Origin: Bacillus mobilis
GTDB lineage: Bacteria; Bacillota; Bacilli; Bacillales; Bacillaceae_G
Assembly (NCBI RefSeq): GCF_001884045.1
Contig: NZ_MACF01000142.1
Coordinates: forward strand, 1-64,000
Length of the DNA stretch: 64,000 nt
Direction of reading: 5' to 3'
Shown: piece after piece, positions 9,526 to 18,123 of the stretch
Layout: each line of letters opens with the position of its first letter
How positions within the stretch are numbered: the first letter of the stretch is position 1
Notes under the pieces: model-generated
What the model was told of the DNA's origin: nothing
Database searches by the model: none
The model's input: the letters and a program-made list of their open reading frames with translations, nothing else
Made by a program: the position numbers and the translations under genes

Positions 9526-9853
9526 CAGATGCAGTCCCTTGCTCTAGATTTTCCTTCTCATCTAACTTAGGCGCTTCTTCTGTTTCACACTCATGTATTT
9601 CAAATAGTTGTGTAAATTCATTAATAACCATATCAATTGCCTTTAATTCTCCGATTAAAATTTGCTGAATAGACTGGAATTCTGGCTCACTTAACTGTTG
9701 TTTAATTGTCGCTCGTTTCAAATTCATCATTTCTAAAAAGGCAATTGCTCTCCCGCGGCGAAATGTTTTCGGTCCGCGATGATGAGATCCGTCCCTTCCT
9801 TTATGACGCTCACCACGGTGGTGTCCTTCTTTCATGAACTTATCTTTTCTCAT
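9512..9853 (-). CDS. Small basic protein with His/Arg-rich N-terminus, possible autoregulator
   Basis: 113 residues from the ATG at 9853 (strong GGGGG-type RBS). An upstream in-frame start would extend through the operator and is unlikely. The first ~35 residues are rich in His, Arg, Lys and Gly; residues ~36-85 form a predicted helical domain (FRRGRAIAFLEMMNLKR, then a QLSEPEFQSI segment, then GELKAIDMVI). The tail is acidic. I cannot assign a family. Two TGTATAC-N4-GTATACA palindromes immediately upstream, and coupling to the methyltransferase, suggest a repressor/enzyme pair (inference). Confidence 0.55.
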   Translation of the reverse strand: MRKDKFMKEGHHRGERHKGRDGSHHRGPKTFRRGRAIAFLEMMNLKRATIKQQLSEPEFQSIQQILIGELKAIDMVINEFTQLFEIHECETEEAPKLDEKENLEQGTASDETN

Positions 9854-9867
9854 TTTAAATCCCCCTT

Positions 9868-9923
9868 TGTATACAAATGTATACATTTGTTTTATTAACC
9901 AAAATTGTATACGTTTGTATACA
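9868..9923. promoter_or_regulatory. Twin TGTATAC-N4-GTATACA operators
   Basis: Two perfect 18-bp palindromes, at 9868-9885 (spacer AAAT) and 9906-9923 (spacer GTTT), have centres 38 bp apart. They lie just upstream of the RBS of the small basic protein. Identical arms with different spacers are what a dimeric regulator's operators look like. The regulator's identity is unknown. Confidence 0.65.
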
Positions 9924-10076
9924 ATTTGTCAAAACAAAAGAAAAACCGCTAATTGGAAAAGAAGCATTTAACTCCTTTCTAATTAGCGATTTCGTCTTCA
10001 ATATGTGAAAAGGGATTTCTAAATGATGAAGGGAATATATATTTATTGTTTTCTAGCTTTTGAGAGGAGAAATAAT

Positions 10077-10640
10077 ATGAATCCTATTTTATTAAATGTT
10101 CCGTTACAAATAGAAACAGATAGACTTATTCTTCGGGCACCACTTCAAGCTGGTGAAGGGGCTATAGTACAACAAGCTATTAAAGATTCCATTAATGAAT
10201 TAAAACAATGGCTGCTTTTATTCCAGTCAATTCCTACTGTTGAAGAAACGGAAATTCTCCTAAGAAATGCGCATATAGATTTTTTGAAAAGAGAAAGCTT
10301 TCGCTATCTTATCTACCATAAAGAGACAAATGATTTTATTGGAACTGCTAGCCTTCATGGAATTTATTGGAAGGTTTCTAAATGTGAAATTGGATACTGG
10401 ATTAACACCCAATTTAGTGGAAATGGATATATGACAGAAGTAGTAAATACGTTAATAAACCTTGGATTTCAGTTATTCAAATTTAGAAGGATTGAAATAC
10501 GATGTGAACGTAATAACACGAAAAGTCGTGCGATTCCTGAAAAATTAGGTTTTGAGCTTGAAGGGATATTACGTAATGAAGATCTTACAGCTGACGGCAA
10601 ACAACTAACTGATACTTGCATCTATGCAAAGATCAATTAG
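10077..10640 (+). CDS. GNAT acetyltransferase, RimL/RimJ type
   Basis: 187 residues from the ATG at 10077 with RBS GAGAGGAG; an earlier in-frame ATG at 10023 has no RBS. Family signs are the opening IETDRLILRAP strand, EIGYWINTQFSGNGYMTEV (acetyl-CoA pyrophosphate-binding region, about residues 103-121) and the RRIEIRCERNNTKSRAIPEKLGF segment. It probably acetylates a protein N-terminus or a small amine; substrate unknown. Confidence 0.85.
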   Translation: MNPILLNVPLQIETDRLILRAPLQAGEGAIVQQAIKDSINELKQWLLLFQSIPTVEETEILLRNAHIDFLKRESFRYLIYHKETNDFIGTASLHGIYWKVSKCEIGYWINTQFSGNGYMTEVVNTLINLGFQLFKFRRIEIRCERNNTKSRAIPEKLGFELEGILRNEDLTADGKQLTDTCIYAKIN

Positions 10641-10721
10641 ATTTTAACATTCGTTATGTAACATATCTTAAAGTCGTTTTCTAAATTGGGAAGGCGACGT
10701 TTTTGCTTTTTACAACAAAAG

Positions 10722-10768
10722 AAAAGACCTCCTTAACGATTTTATTTCATCGCTAAAAAGGTCTTTTT
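10722..10768. terminator. Bidirectional intrinsic terminator
   Basis: Arms AAAAGACCT and AGGTCTTTT flank an additional inner pairing, with A/T tracts on both sides. It separates the convergent GNAT and Fe-S carrier genes. Confidence 0.75.
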
Positions 10769-10785
10769 CTATTTCTGCTAAAAAC

Positions 10786-11139
10786 TTAGCACTCTTCTGG
10801 CTTACCAGCATTCGTCGCTGTACGGAAAGATGATCCACATCCGCATGATGCGATTGCGTTTGGATTGTCGATTGTGAATCCGCCGCCAAGCATAGATTGT
10901 TTATAATCAATTTTTACTCCTTTAACAATTGGAGCACTTTCTGTATCGATAACAAATTCAACACCGAAAAATTCAAGAACTGTGTCGTCTTCTTTTGGTT
11001 CTACTTCAAATCCTAAGCCGTAAGAAAGGCCAGTACATCCGCCACCATGTACAGCAAGGCGCACGTACTTCTCTCCATCTTCAGCATCTTTTAACATATC
11101 TTTAATTTGAAAAGCTGCTTGTTCTGTTACTTCAATCAT
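10786..11139 (-). CDS. yutM: A-type Fe-S carrier (HesB/IscA/ErpA family; YutM-like)
   Basis: 117 residues from the ATG at 11139; the GTG at 11148 overlaps the AAGGA ribosome binding site. All three cluster-ligand cysteines are present: GGGCTGLSYG at about residues 33-42 and SCGCGSSF near the C-terminus. The protein accepts Fe-S clusters from the Suf scaffold and delivers them to apo-proteins in the cytoplasm. It fits functionally with yutI and the suf operon in the same window. Confidence 0.9.
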   Translation of the reverse strand: MIEVTEQAAFQIKDMLKDAEDGEKYVRLAVHGGGCTGLSYGLGFEVEPKEDDTVLEFFGVEFVIDTESAPIVKGVKIDYKQSMLGGGFTIDNPNAIASCGCGSSFRTATNAGKPEEC

Positions 11140-11179
11140 GAAATACACATCCTTTCTGTTCTCATTCTATTATACATCT

Positions 11180-12046
11180 TTACGCTTCTATCTTGTACTC
11201 ATACACTCCGCGGCAAATTACTTCCGCTGGTCCTTTCATTAACACATTGCCTTCTTCTGTCCATGCAATCATTAAATCGCCACCAGCTAAATGGACTGTA
11301 ATTTCCTTACCACGTTCCATCTTTCCATTTAAAATAGAGGCTACAACTGCAGCACACGCCCCTGTTCCGCAAGCTTGTGTTACACCAGATCCTCGTTCCC
11401 AAACGCGGAAGTTCATTTCTTCCTCATTCAAAATCTCGATGAATTCAACATTTACTCGCTCTGGGAACATTTCATGTGTCTCAAGGACTGGCCCAAGTGT
11501 TGTAAGAGGTGCTTGTTCTACATCATTCACAAAAATAACCGCATGCGGATTCCCCATTGAAACAGCTGTAAATGCATAACGATGATTATTGTATAAGAAG
11601 TTTTCACGAATAAATGGTGTTTCACCTTCACCAAGCATCGGTATTTCTTCACGCGTTAAACGCGGTGCTCCCATATCGATTTTCGCTAACGTAACTTTCC
11701 CTTCTTCTACTGTTACTTCCGCCGTTACAATACCAGCTAACGTTTCAATTGTGAAAACTGTTTCTTCTACTAGTTTATGCTCATACGCATATTTCGCTAC
11801 GCAGCGTAAACCGTTACCGCAGCTCTTTCCTTCTGATCCATCATTATTAAACATGCGCATTTTCACCGGAGCTACGTCAGATGGACAAATTAAAATCATT
11901 CCATCTGCTCCAATACCAGTATTAATATTTGAAACCTTTTCCGCCACAAGAGCTAAATCTTCTTCAGGAATTTGTTCTTCAAACATATTTACATATATAT
12001 AACTATTGCCAAGACCATGCATTTTTGTAAAAGAAAATTGGCTCAT
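11180..12046 (-). CDS. dapF: Diaminopimelate epimerase
   Basis: 288 residues, full length. It converts LL- to meso-diaminopimelate for lysine and peptidoglycan synthesis. It opens [14 protein letters not shown]. The two catalytic cysteines are in the family contexts [16 protein letters not shown] (about residues 74-89) and [17 protein letters not shown]. There is no fusion or truncation. RBS GGAGTG. It is upstream of the A-type carrier on the same strand with about 40 nt between them, as in B. subtilis (yutL-yutM). Confidence 0.97.
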   Translation of the reverse strand: MSQFSFTKMHGLGNSYIYVNMFEEQIPEEDLALVAEKVSNINTGIGADGMILICPSDVAPVKMRMFNNDGSEGKSCGNGLRCVAKYAYEHKLVEETVFTIETLAGIVTAEVTVEEGKVTLAKIDMGAPRLTREEIPMLGEGETPFIRENFLYNNHRYAFTAVSMGNPHAVIFVNDVEQAPLTTLGPVLETHEMFPERVNVEFIEILNEEEMNFRVWERGSGVTQACGTGACAAVVASILNGKMERGKEITVHLAGGDLMIAWTEEGNVLMKGPAEVICRGVYEYKIEA

Positions 12047-12178
12047 TTGTATTCACTCCAAAAATAGTTTGTTATTTTAAGTATAAAATGCACGCTTTTA
12101 GAACACAATATGAATGTCCCCCGTTTCTCATATTTGACAACATTTGGCGATGAGCCATTCTTGCACAAATTGTGTAAG

Positions 12179-12209
12179 AAAAAAGCCCTTTTAAAAGGGC
12201 CTTTTTTTA
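12179..12209 (+). terminator. Palindromic intrinsic terminator
   Basis: GCCCTTTTAAAAGGGC at 12185-12200 is followed by a T run and preceded by an A run. No plus-strand gene lies immediately upstream, so it may act on read-through or on an unrecognised short transcript. Confidence 0.6.
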
Positions 12210-12267
12210 TTTATATTCAGTATTATCCTCCCCTGCGAAACAAAATTTTATCTAATAGAAAAAGAAA

Positions 12268-12292
12268 AAGGTGCTGCCGATTGCAACACCTT
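12268..12292 (-). terminator. Terminator overlapping the yuzB stop
   Basis: GGTGTTGC and GCAGCACC (minus-strand reading) pair around AATCG and are followed by a U-rich tract. The 5' arm includes the end of the coding region. Confidence 0.7.
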
Positions 12293-12530
12293 AAAACATT
12301 GGATTTTCATCCAAATAATCATATACATTATTGACTAGTTCTTCTACTGTAGCACCTTGTACGACTTCGCCGTTTACAAGTGCAAATGGCCCCTCAAAAC
12401 AAATGCCACAATATCCTAAACAACCATACTCCATTACATCTAAATTCGGATCTTTTTCTAATTTCTCTAAAGCTGCTTGTGAACCACTCGCAAGATTACC
12501 TACACAAAATTCAATTAATGGTTTAATCAA
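12291..12530 (-). CDS. yuzB: YuzB family protein (DUF1450)
   Basis: 79 residues from a TTG at 12530 (GGGGAG RBS 4 nt upstream), matching the family's ~78-residue length and its conserved start [17 protein letters not shown]. The cysteine-containing [19 protein letters not shown] motif (thioredoxin/ferredoxin-like cysteine pattern) is intact. Function unknown; redox or metal binding is likely. An alternative start 27 nt upstream would add residues not seen in the family. Confidence 0.88.
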
Positions 12531-12880
12531 AATTCTCCCCCCTGTACTACAAAACAAATTACCTTCTGACTATCTATAAGAAGAAAACTAAGCTGTCTCT
12601 TGTTGTTTTCGTTATACATTCTAAACTATTTAGTTACTTCACTATTTCACTTCAAAGTAGATGGTTTTATTTTATATAACATGATACTTGCAATGAAATG
12701 GTAACTAAAAAGGCAAAACAGTTTACTTTACTTTTCTTCTTATTGTACAACAGAGTATTCATTCATGCATTGTTATTTGTTCACAAATTCGATATAATTT
12801 GATTGAGTAAAGTCAAAATATTTTATTAATATAAAATTGTGTGATTAGGGGATATTTCAACAGAAAAGGGGTAATCCATC
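12531..12880. other. Divergent promoter region yuzB/yutJ
   Basis: AT-rich, no gene. A weak candidate promoter for yutJ is TTGAGT (12803-12808) with TTAATA 17 bp downstream. The RBS AAAAGGGG precedes yutJ. Confidence 0.4.
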
Positions 12881-13951
12881 ATGAAACACCTCGTAATACT
12901 AGGTGGCGGCTACGGTGGAATGAGAATTCTGCAGCGGCTACTTCCAAGCAACCAACTTCCAGATGATGTACAAGTGACATTAATCGACAAAGTACCATAT
13001 CATTGCTTCAAAACTGAATATTATGCATTAGTTGCGGGTACTATTTCAGAAACGCATATTCGTATACCGTTTCCCGAGCACCCACGCCTCAATATTCAAT
13101 ACGGCACAATAACAAATATTGATCTTGAAGAAAAAGCTGTTCATCTCGATGGCGGCGAAGCGATCTCATATGATGATTTAATTATCGGTCTTGGCTGTGA
13201 GGATAAATATCATAACGTTCCTGGGGCGAAGGAATATACACATAGCCTACAATCGATTGAACAAACACGTAAGACATATGAACAATTAAATAGTCTAGAA
13301 CCAAACGCAACAGTAGCTGTCGTTGGTGCTGGATTAAGTGGCGTTGAAGTTGCAAGTGAACTTCGCGAAAGTCGTTCTGATTTAAAAATCCACTTATTTG
13401 ATCGAAAAGATAGAATTCTTTTCCCATATCCAGAGAAATTAAGTAGATACGTAGAAGAATGGTTCGTAAAACATAAAGTTACTATTATAAGAAACTCTAA
13501 CATTACAAAAGTAGAACCAAACATTGTGTACAACCACGATGAACCACTTGAATGTGATGCAATTGTCTGGACAGCTGGTATTCAAGCAAATGAAGTTGTT
13601 CGAAACCTTCCAGTTGAACAAGATGGTAGCGGACGGGTTGTTTTAACAAAATATCACAATATTCCGAATAACGAGCACGTATATGTTGTAGGCGATTGCG
13701 CAGCACTTCCGCACGCTCCATCTGCCCAACTTGCTGAAGGTCAAGGAGAACAAATTGTCCAAATATTATTAAAACGTTGGAATAATGAACCACTTCCTGA
13801 CGAACTACCTGTTATTAAATTAAAAGGTGTTCTCGGTTCTCTTGGGAAGAAGCACGGCTTCGGTTTACTAGCAAACCAACCATTAATGGGACGTGTACCG
13901 AGATTATTAAAATCCGGTCTTCTTTGGATGTACAAATATCATAAAGGTTAA
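12881..13951 (+). CDS. yutJ: Type II NADH dehydrogenase-like FAD/NAD oxidoreductase (YutJ)
   Basis: 356 residues. The N-terminal FAD-binding motif is VILGGGYGGMR (residues 5-15). The second dinucleotide motif is VAVVGAGLSGVEVASEL (about 145-161). The FAD ribityl-binding HVYVVGDCAALPH is near residue 270. The protein is shorter than the classic NDH-2 enzymes (about 400 residues) and lacks the long C-terminal membrane anchor. It probably transfers electrons from NAD(P)H to quinone or a ferredoxin-like partner. Monocistronic; a terminator follows. Confidence 0.88.
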   Translation: MKHLVILGGGYGGMRILQRLLPSNQLPDDVQVTLIDKVPYHCFKTEYYALVAGTISETHIRIPFPEHPRLNIQYGTITNIDLEEKAVHLDGGEAISYDDLIIGLGCEDKYHNVPGAKEYTHSLQSIEQTRKTYEQLNSLEPNATVAVVGAGLSGVEVASELRESRSDLKIHLFDRKDRILFPYPEKLSRYVEEWFVKHKVTIIRNSNITKVEPNIVYNHDEPLECDAIVWTAGIQANEVVRNLPVEQDGSGRVVLTKYHNIPNNEHVYVVGDCAALPHAPSAQLAEGQGEQIVQILLKRWNNEPLPDELPVIKLKGVLGSLGKKHGFGLLANQPLMGRVPRLLKSGLLWMYKYHKG

Positions 13952-13959
13952 TACTTTAC

Positions 13960-13990
13960 AGGCTGTCTACTAAGCAGGCAGCCTCTTTTA
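13960..13990 (+). terminator. yutJ terminator
   Basis: AGGCTG and CAGCCT arms with an inner partial pairing, followed by TCTTTTA. Confidence 0.7.
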
Positions 13991-14112
13991 TTCGTTAACA
14001 TATAATTATCAGACACATCTTTCTCAATATGAATAATGATTTATTTTTCATTTTTATATTAAAAACTATCGATAAACAGTGTATGCTATTTATAAGTTGT
14101 TTTATTTCCTTT

Positions 14113-14141
14113 AAGACCGAAGTCATTCGGTCTTATTTTTT
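14113..14141 (+). terminator. Intrinsic terminator upstream of the Spo0E-like gene
   Basis: 9-bp perfect stem AAGACCGAA / TTCGGTCTT with a 4-nt loop, followed by ATTTTTT. It lies 20 nt upstream of the AGGAGG of the next gene and downstream of promoter-like AT-rich sequence, so it could be an attenuator in that gene's leader. Confidence 0.7.
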
Positions 14142-14181
14142 GTGTTGTAAATACTTTTACAGGAGGCATTCCATTTTACTT

Positions 14182-14355
14182 ATGAACGTAACGAAACTAA
14201 ACGATCGAATAGAAGCGAAGAAGAAAGAATTGATCTATCTCGTTGAAAAGTACGGATTTACTCACGATAAAGTAATTTCTTTCAGCCAAGAATTAGATCG
14301 TTTACTTAACTTATTAATAGAACTCAAAACAAAGAAAAAACGTTGCTCTTTATAA
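14182..14355 (+). CDS. Spo0E-like sporulation regulatory peptide (aspartyl-phosphate phosphatase)
   Basis: 57 residues, typical for the family. It carries the signature FSQELDRLLNL (about residues 34-44), in which the SQELD motif is the Spo0A~P phosphatase site, and an N-terminal LNDRIEAKKKELIYLVEKYG helix. It would dephosphorylate Spo0A~P (or a related response regulator) and delay sporulation. The start is uncertain: ATG 14182 is 15 nt from AGGAGG, whereas an in-frame ATT at 14173 is 6 nt from it. An intrinsic terminator precedes the RBS. Confidence 0.85.
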   Translation: MNVTKLNDRIEAKKKELIYLVEKYGFTHDKVISFSQELDRLLNLLIELKTKKKRCSL

Positions 14356-14409
14356 CCGGTATCTTCTCTTTTTTGATACGATATAACTAGAATCAGAAAG
14401 GAGCCATCT

Positions 14410-15069
14410 ATGTTTATATTAAAAGACGTTACATATAAAGATATACTACACATTCCTTATTTACAGATTCAAAAAGAAAAAATCACATGTATTATCGGTG
14501 AGAGTGGGAGCGGAAAAAGCACATTGCTTCGTATGCTAAATGATTTGCAATCACCAACCTCTGGTACAATTGAATATAACGGAAAATTAATTTCTGACTA
14601 TCCCCCTATTCAATTACGACGTGATGTAATCATGCTTGGACAAACGCCACCTATTTTTGATGGAACGATTAAAGACAATCTATTAATGGGACTTCGTCTT
14701 TCTGAAAAACCATTTCCAAATGATAATGCTCTGCGAAGCGCATTAACGACTGTTAGCTTAGAAAAAAATTTAGAAGACAACGCTGATTCCTTATCAGGCG
14801 GGGAAAAACAACGACTTGCTTTTGCACGTATCGTACTTATGGATCCACCTGTCTATTTATTAGATGAACCAACCTCGGCGCTAGATAGCGATACAGAACG
14901 CCGCGTTATGAAACAATTTACTATGCTAGCAAAAGAAAAGAAAAAAACAGTTATCTTCATCACACACTCGCAACAACTTCCAGAAGAAATTGCAGACGAT
15001 ATTATTGAGATTAGCAAAGCAAACGGTGCAACTAGAAAGGAAGTGCTCTCATTTGAAGGGCGTTATTGA
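14410..15069 (+). CDS. ABC transporter ATP-binding protein (FetA/YjkB-like)
   Basis: 219 residues, a single ATPase domain: Walker A GESGSGKST (about residues 33-41), signature LSGGEKQR (about 127-134), Walker B VYLLDEPTSALD, and the H-loop ITHSQQ. It overlaps the UPF0014-family permease gene by 17 nt, giving a compact two-gene transporter. E. coli FetAB-type pairs export iron or alleviate oxidative stress; the substrate here is inferred only. RBS AAAGGAG. Confidence 0.88.
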   Translation: MFILKDVTYKDILHIPYLQIQKEKITCIIGESGSGKSTLLRMLNDLQSPTSGTIEYNGKLISDYPPIQLRRDVIMLGQTPPIFDGTIKDNLLMGLRLSEKPFPNDNALRSALTTVSLEKNLEDNADSLSGGEKQRLAFARIVLMDPPVYLLDEPTSALDSDTERRVMKQFTMLAKEKKKTVIFITHSQQLPEEIADDIIEISKANGATRKEVLSFEGRY

Positions 15070-15850
15070 ACTCCAAATTTGGCAACTTGCCGCTGCATAT
15101 ATTTTCATTCTTATATTAATTGGACTTGTAAAATTAAAAGGAATACCACGCGAAAAACAAATTGCGCTCGCAACATTCCGTATGACGATTCAGCTCGTAC
15201 TTGTTGCATATGTCCTTACATACGTATTTGAAAATAGTAATCCATTTTATACAATTGCTCTTATTACTTCTATTACTACCTTTGCAATTTTTAATATTTA
15301 TAACCGAGTTAACATCCCAATGTCAAAAGACTTAAAACGAGTAGCCGCTCTTTCCATGGTTGCCGGATCAATTGGACCACTTCTACTATTTATCTTTGTT
15401 ATTATCGGTCACGATCCTTGGTATGCACCGCAATACATCGTTCCGATTACAGGAATGTTAGTTGGGAATGCGATGACAGGTGTTTCTCTCGGTGCAAATA
15501 CGTTCTTAAACAATATGAAATCGCAAAGAGGCCAAATTGAAGGTGCCCTTATGCTCGGCGCAACACCGAAAGAAGCCGCCGCTCCGCTCATCCGTGACGC
15601 TTTTGACTCTGCTATTTTACCAACGATCAATTCTATGGTCGGAATGGGAATTATAAGCTTACCAGGCATGATGACAGGACAAATCTTATCTGGTGTATCA
15701 CCATTTACAGCTATTCAATATCAAATTGCTATCATACTCGGTATTTCAGGAAGTACTGCCTTTGCTGTTATTATCTTCTTACAGCTTGGATATAAAACTT
15801 TCTTTAATAAGCGGTGTCAGTTGAAAGAGATTGACCATAGCGCGCGGTAA
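15053..15850 (+). CDS. ABC transporter permease, UPF0014/FetB family (YjkA-like)
   Basis: 265 residues from a TTG at 15053 with RBS AGAAAGGAAGTG; the reading frame extends further upstream inside the ATPase gene, but the family starts with this short KGVIELQIWQLA segment. About seven hydrophobic segments. Diagnostic motifs are RMTIQLVLVAYVL, PITGMLVGNAMTGVSLGAN and LGATPKEAAAPLIRDA (the coupling-helix region). It forms the membrane part of the transporter with the preceding ATPase. Confidence 0.88.
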   Translation: MKGVIELQIWQLAAAYIFILILIGLVKLKGIPREKQIALATFRMTIQLVLVAYVLTYVFENSNPFYTIALITSITTFAIFNIYNRVNIPMSKDLKRVAALSMVAGSIGPLLLFIFVIIGHDPWYAPQYIVPITGMLVGNAMTGVSLGANTFLNNMKSQRGQIEGALMLGATPKEAAAPLIRDAFDSAILPTINSMVGMGIISLPGMMTGQILSGVSPFTAIQYQIAIILGISGSTAFAVIIFLQLGYKTFFNKRCQLKEIDHSAR

Positions 15851-15876
15851 ATGTTGCACTGTTCACGGTAAATAAA

Positions 15877-15972
15877 ATTATATCGACGATTTTTCGAATA
15901 TATCTATCGTAACTCAAAATATATCAACGATTTTTGAAATATATCGACGATTCGACAAGGAATATCGACTTA
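15877..15972 (+). repeat. Array of degenerate ATATATCGACGATT-type units (copy 1)
   Basis: Four to five units of about 21-26 bp, each built on TATATCNACGATT, between the FetB-like gene and phnA. Bases 15939-15972 (34 nt) are exactly the reverse complement of 47903-47936. No coding potential. It is a dispersed repeat family; function unknown. Confidence 0.75.
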
Positions 15973-15989
15973 CCGACAAAAAATGACAA

Positions 15990-16024
15990 TAAAAAAAAGG
16001 AGGCTAATCGCCTCCTCTTTTTTA
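15990..16024 (-). terminator. phnA terminator
   Basis: AGGAGGC and GCCTCCT around TAATC. On the minus strand the stem is followed by a U run. Confidence 0.8.
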
Positions 16025-16028
16025 TTAC

Positions 16029-16370
16029 TTACGCCTTCTTAACGAATTGTGATTTTAACTTCATAGCTCCGAAACCGTCGATTTTGCAATCAATATCGTG
16101 ATCGCCATCAACTAGACGGATACTCTTTACTTTCGTACCGATCTTCACAACTGAAGACGTTCCTTTTACTTTTAAATCTTTAATGACAGTAACAGCATCG
16201 CCGTCTTGAAGAACGTTTCCGTTCGCATCTTTTACAACTTTTGCACCATCATTATTTTCAGTTTCTGCTTCTTGGCCCCACTCATGAGCACATTCTGGAC
16301 ATACGAAAAGAACGCCATCCTCATACGTATATTCTGAATTACATTTTGGACAATTTGGTAAAGTAGCCAT
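16029..16370 (-). CDS. phnA: PhnA/YjdM family zinc-ribbon protein
   Basis: 113 residues from the ATG at 16370 (RBS GGAGG; an earlier ATG overlaps that RBS). The N-terminal zinc ribbon has two CxxC pairs, [11 protein letters not shown] and [11 protein letters not shown]. The C-terminal PhnA domain holds [18 protein letters not shown] and [16 protein letters not shown]. Despite the name, the family is not part of C-P lyase; its physiological role is unsettled. Confidence 0.9.
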   Translation of the reverse strand: MATLPNCPKCNSEYTYEDGVLFVCPECAHEWGQEAETENNDGAKVVKDANGNVLQDGDAVTVIKDLKVKGTSSVVKIGTKVKSIRLVDGDHDIDCKIDGFGAMKLKSQFVKKA

Positions 16371-16573
16371 AAATTCATTTCCTCCGTTCATTATTTATAC
16401 GTAAAAATCAAAATTGATGTTTACATCTCGATAAATAAAATTTGTACAGCATTTCTTTATAGTGCCACAGTCTTACGTTATTGACAAGCCTACCTCAAAT
16501 TCTCATTTTTTATTGTATTTTACAAATTTTCAATTCGTATGGTGTTTTGTATTCACATTTTTCGATAATTAGT

Positions 16574-17251
16574 TTATTCGACATGTACTTCTTCCATCCA
16601 ACTGCTCGTCTTAGATTTCACTACTATTAAGTGCTCATTTTCCCATTTTAGTTTGCCTAAAAATCTAGAATAGACTACTTCATTCCCTACTTCTTCTACG
16701 AGCAATTTATTTACCACTCTTAGCCCTTTATCATTATACACTTCACACATTAGCTGAAATCCTTCCGAACGGTGAATTCCTTTTAATATAGCTGTTTTCT
16801 TTCGGCTTGGGCTCTTCTTCGGTGTTTTATCCACTAAAAACACAATCTCATAATTCTCTTTCTCTATTTCTTGAAGCGCTTCATTCACATACTCTTTAAT
16901 CGTTTCTAATGATAGATTTGAATATTTTTCAATAGCTGGTACGACATAGAGGTAAACCAACTCACAAAAATGCTTATACTTCTCCTCAACTGATTCCACA
17001 TTTAAAAATTGCATATAATCATAAGGTACGAATATACAAATTTCTCCCAGTGTCTCATGTAGTTCATAAGAAATATCTTTATTAGGGTTTGCTAGGCAAT
17101 ATATATCTATATGTTCTACAGTTCCTAATCCAAGATTCACCCTACTTAATTCCTTTGAGAAAATCAATTCAAAAATTCTCATTTCATGTAATCGATTATA
17201 ATGTTTTTTAGGACGTTTCTTAGCCCAATCATAAAAATAAACATCCATCAT
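16574..17251 (-). CDS. Uncharacterised 225-residue protein
   Basis: Start taken at the ATG at 17251 (AGGAGG 10 nt upstream), although the frame is open further upstream and overlaps the DUF2628 gene. Not recognised. No signal peptide or membrane span. The centre is acidic and aromatic (residues ~50-130), followed by a basic KTPKKSPSRKKTAILKG stretch at about residues 152-168. The end of the preceding gene lies about 75 nt upstream on the same strand, so the two may be co-transcribed. Confidence 0.6.
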   Translation of the reverse strand: MMDVYFYDWAKKRPKKHYNRLHEMRIFELIFSKELSRVNLGLGTVEHIDIYCLANPNKDISYELHETLGEICIFVPYDYMQFLNVESVEEKYKHFCELVYLYVVPAIEKYSNLSLETIKEYVNEALQEIEKENYEIVFLVDKTPKKSPSRKKTAILKGIHRSEGFQLMCEVYNDKGLRVVNKLLVEEVGNEVVYSRFLGKLKWENEHLIVVKSKTSSWMEEVHVE

Positions 17252-17325
17252 ACGACCTTTCCCTCCTAACATATAAAAAGAAGAACCTTCACAAGATTCT
17301 TCTTTCCAAAATGAACGAGTTCTCA

Positions 17326-18123
17326 CTAGAACCCCCAACCATTCTCTTCAATGTAAAATTGATACTCTTCTAACTCTTCTTCACTTAACTTCTTATTATT
17401 CTCATATACCTCTTGCCACTCGAAATAATCTTCATCGAAATAAACAGCAAATTTTATTTTCACATTTTTCTTCTCTGTATAATCATAACCAGTAAATTCT
17501 ACTACGTCATAATCTTTTTCTTTCTTTACAAGCTTCCACGTTGGATTATCCGTCATAATCTCTAAAGTAAAACCTTCATCACTTGAACGAACAACATTTT
17601 TAATGTTCGGCTCAGTTGGTAAAAGGGAAAGTCCAAACATAGCTCCACCAAATACTATCGTCACTATAACTTGTAAACCAATCATGCCAGCAAAACTAGC
17701 TCCACCCTTTGATTGTAAGTAATACGCCTTCTCATGATCAGGCATATTTTCTCCCTTATGTAAAATACGGGCAGCGTGCTTATAATATAAACGGTTTCCT
17801 TGCCATCCAGTAAATATCATCATTCCTAATTGAAGAACTAAACTAAACGTTAAATAAATCCCATCTGAAATATCTATAAAAGGAGTTACAACGATACTAG
17901 GTACCGCTAATAACGTAAGTATAATAAACAACTTATACATTTTACGATAGGCTAACCAAAAAGTTGGGAAGAAAAAGGCTACCCAATTCCACGTATTTCC
18001 TTGCGCTGGATTTTCTACTTTGCCCCACTTAAAGTCATAATACGCCGTATTCTTTTGAACGACTGTATGTAACTGTTGCGGAGAAATTGTTTCTTGTAAA
18101 ACAGTGTCCTTCACGTACATCAT
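17326..18123 (-). CDS. DUF2628 membrane protein
   Basis: 265 residues. It has the DUF2628 pattern: an N-terminal cytosolic stretch, then NTWNWVAFFFPTFWLAYRKMY (about residues 43-63), two hydrophobic segments, and a GNRLYYKHAARIL motif. A further membrane span at about residues 145-167 precedes an extracytoplasmic C-terminal domain of about 95 residues that is rich in acidic and aromatic residues. Function unknown. The start is one of two adjacent ATG codons. Confidence 0.75.
   Translation of the reverse strand: MMYVKDTVLQETISPQQLHTVVQKNTAYYDFKWGKVENPAQGNTWNWVAFFFPTFWLAYRKMYKLFIILTLLAVPSIVVTPFIDISDGIYLTFSLVLQLGMMIFTGWQGNRLYYKHAARILHKGENMPDHEKAYYLQSKGGASFAGMIGLQVIVTIVFGGAMFGLSLLPTEPNIKNVVRSSDEGFTLEIMTDNPTWKLVKKEKDYDVVEFTGYDYTEKKNVKIKFAVYFDEDYFEWQEVYENNKKLSEEELEEYQFYIEENGWGF

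Noticed and set aside
9936-10003. CGCTAATT / AATTAGCG inverted repeat as a terminator
   Set aside because: Arms are 50 nt apart with no U tract and lie between divergent genes, so a terminator role is unlikely.
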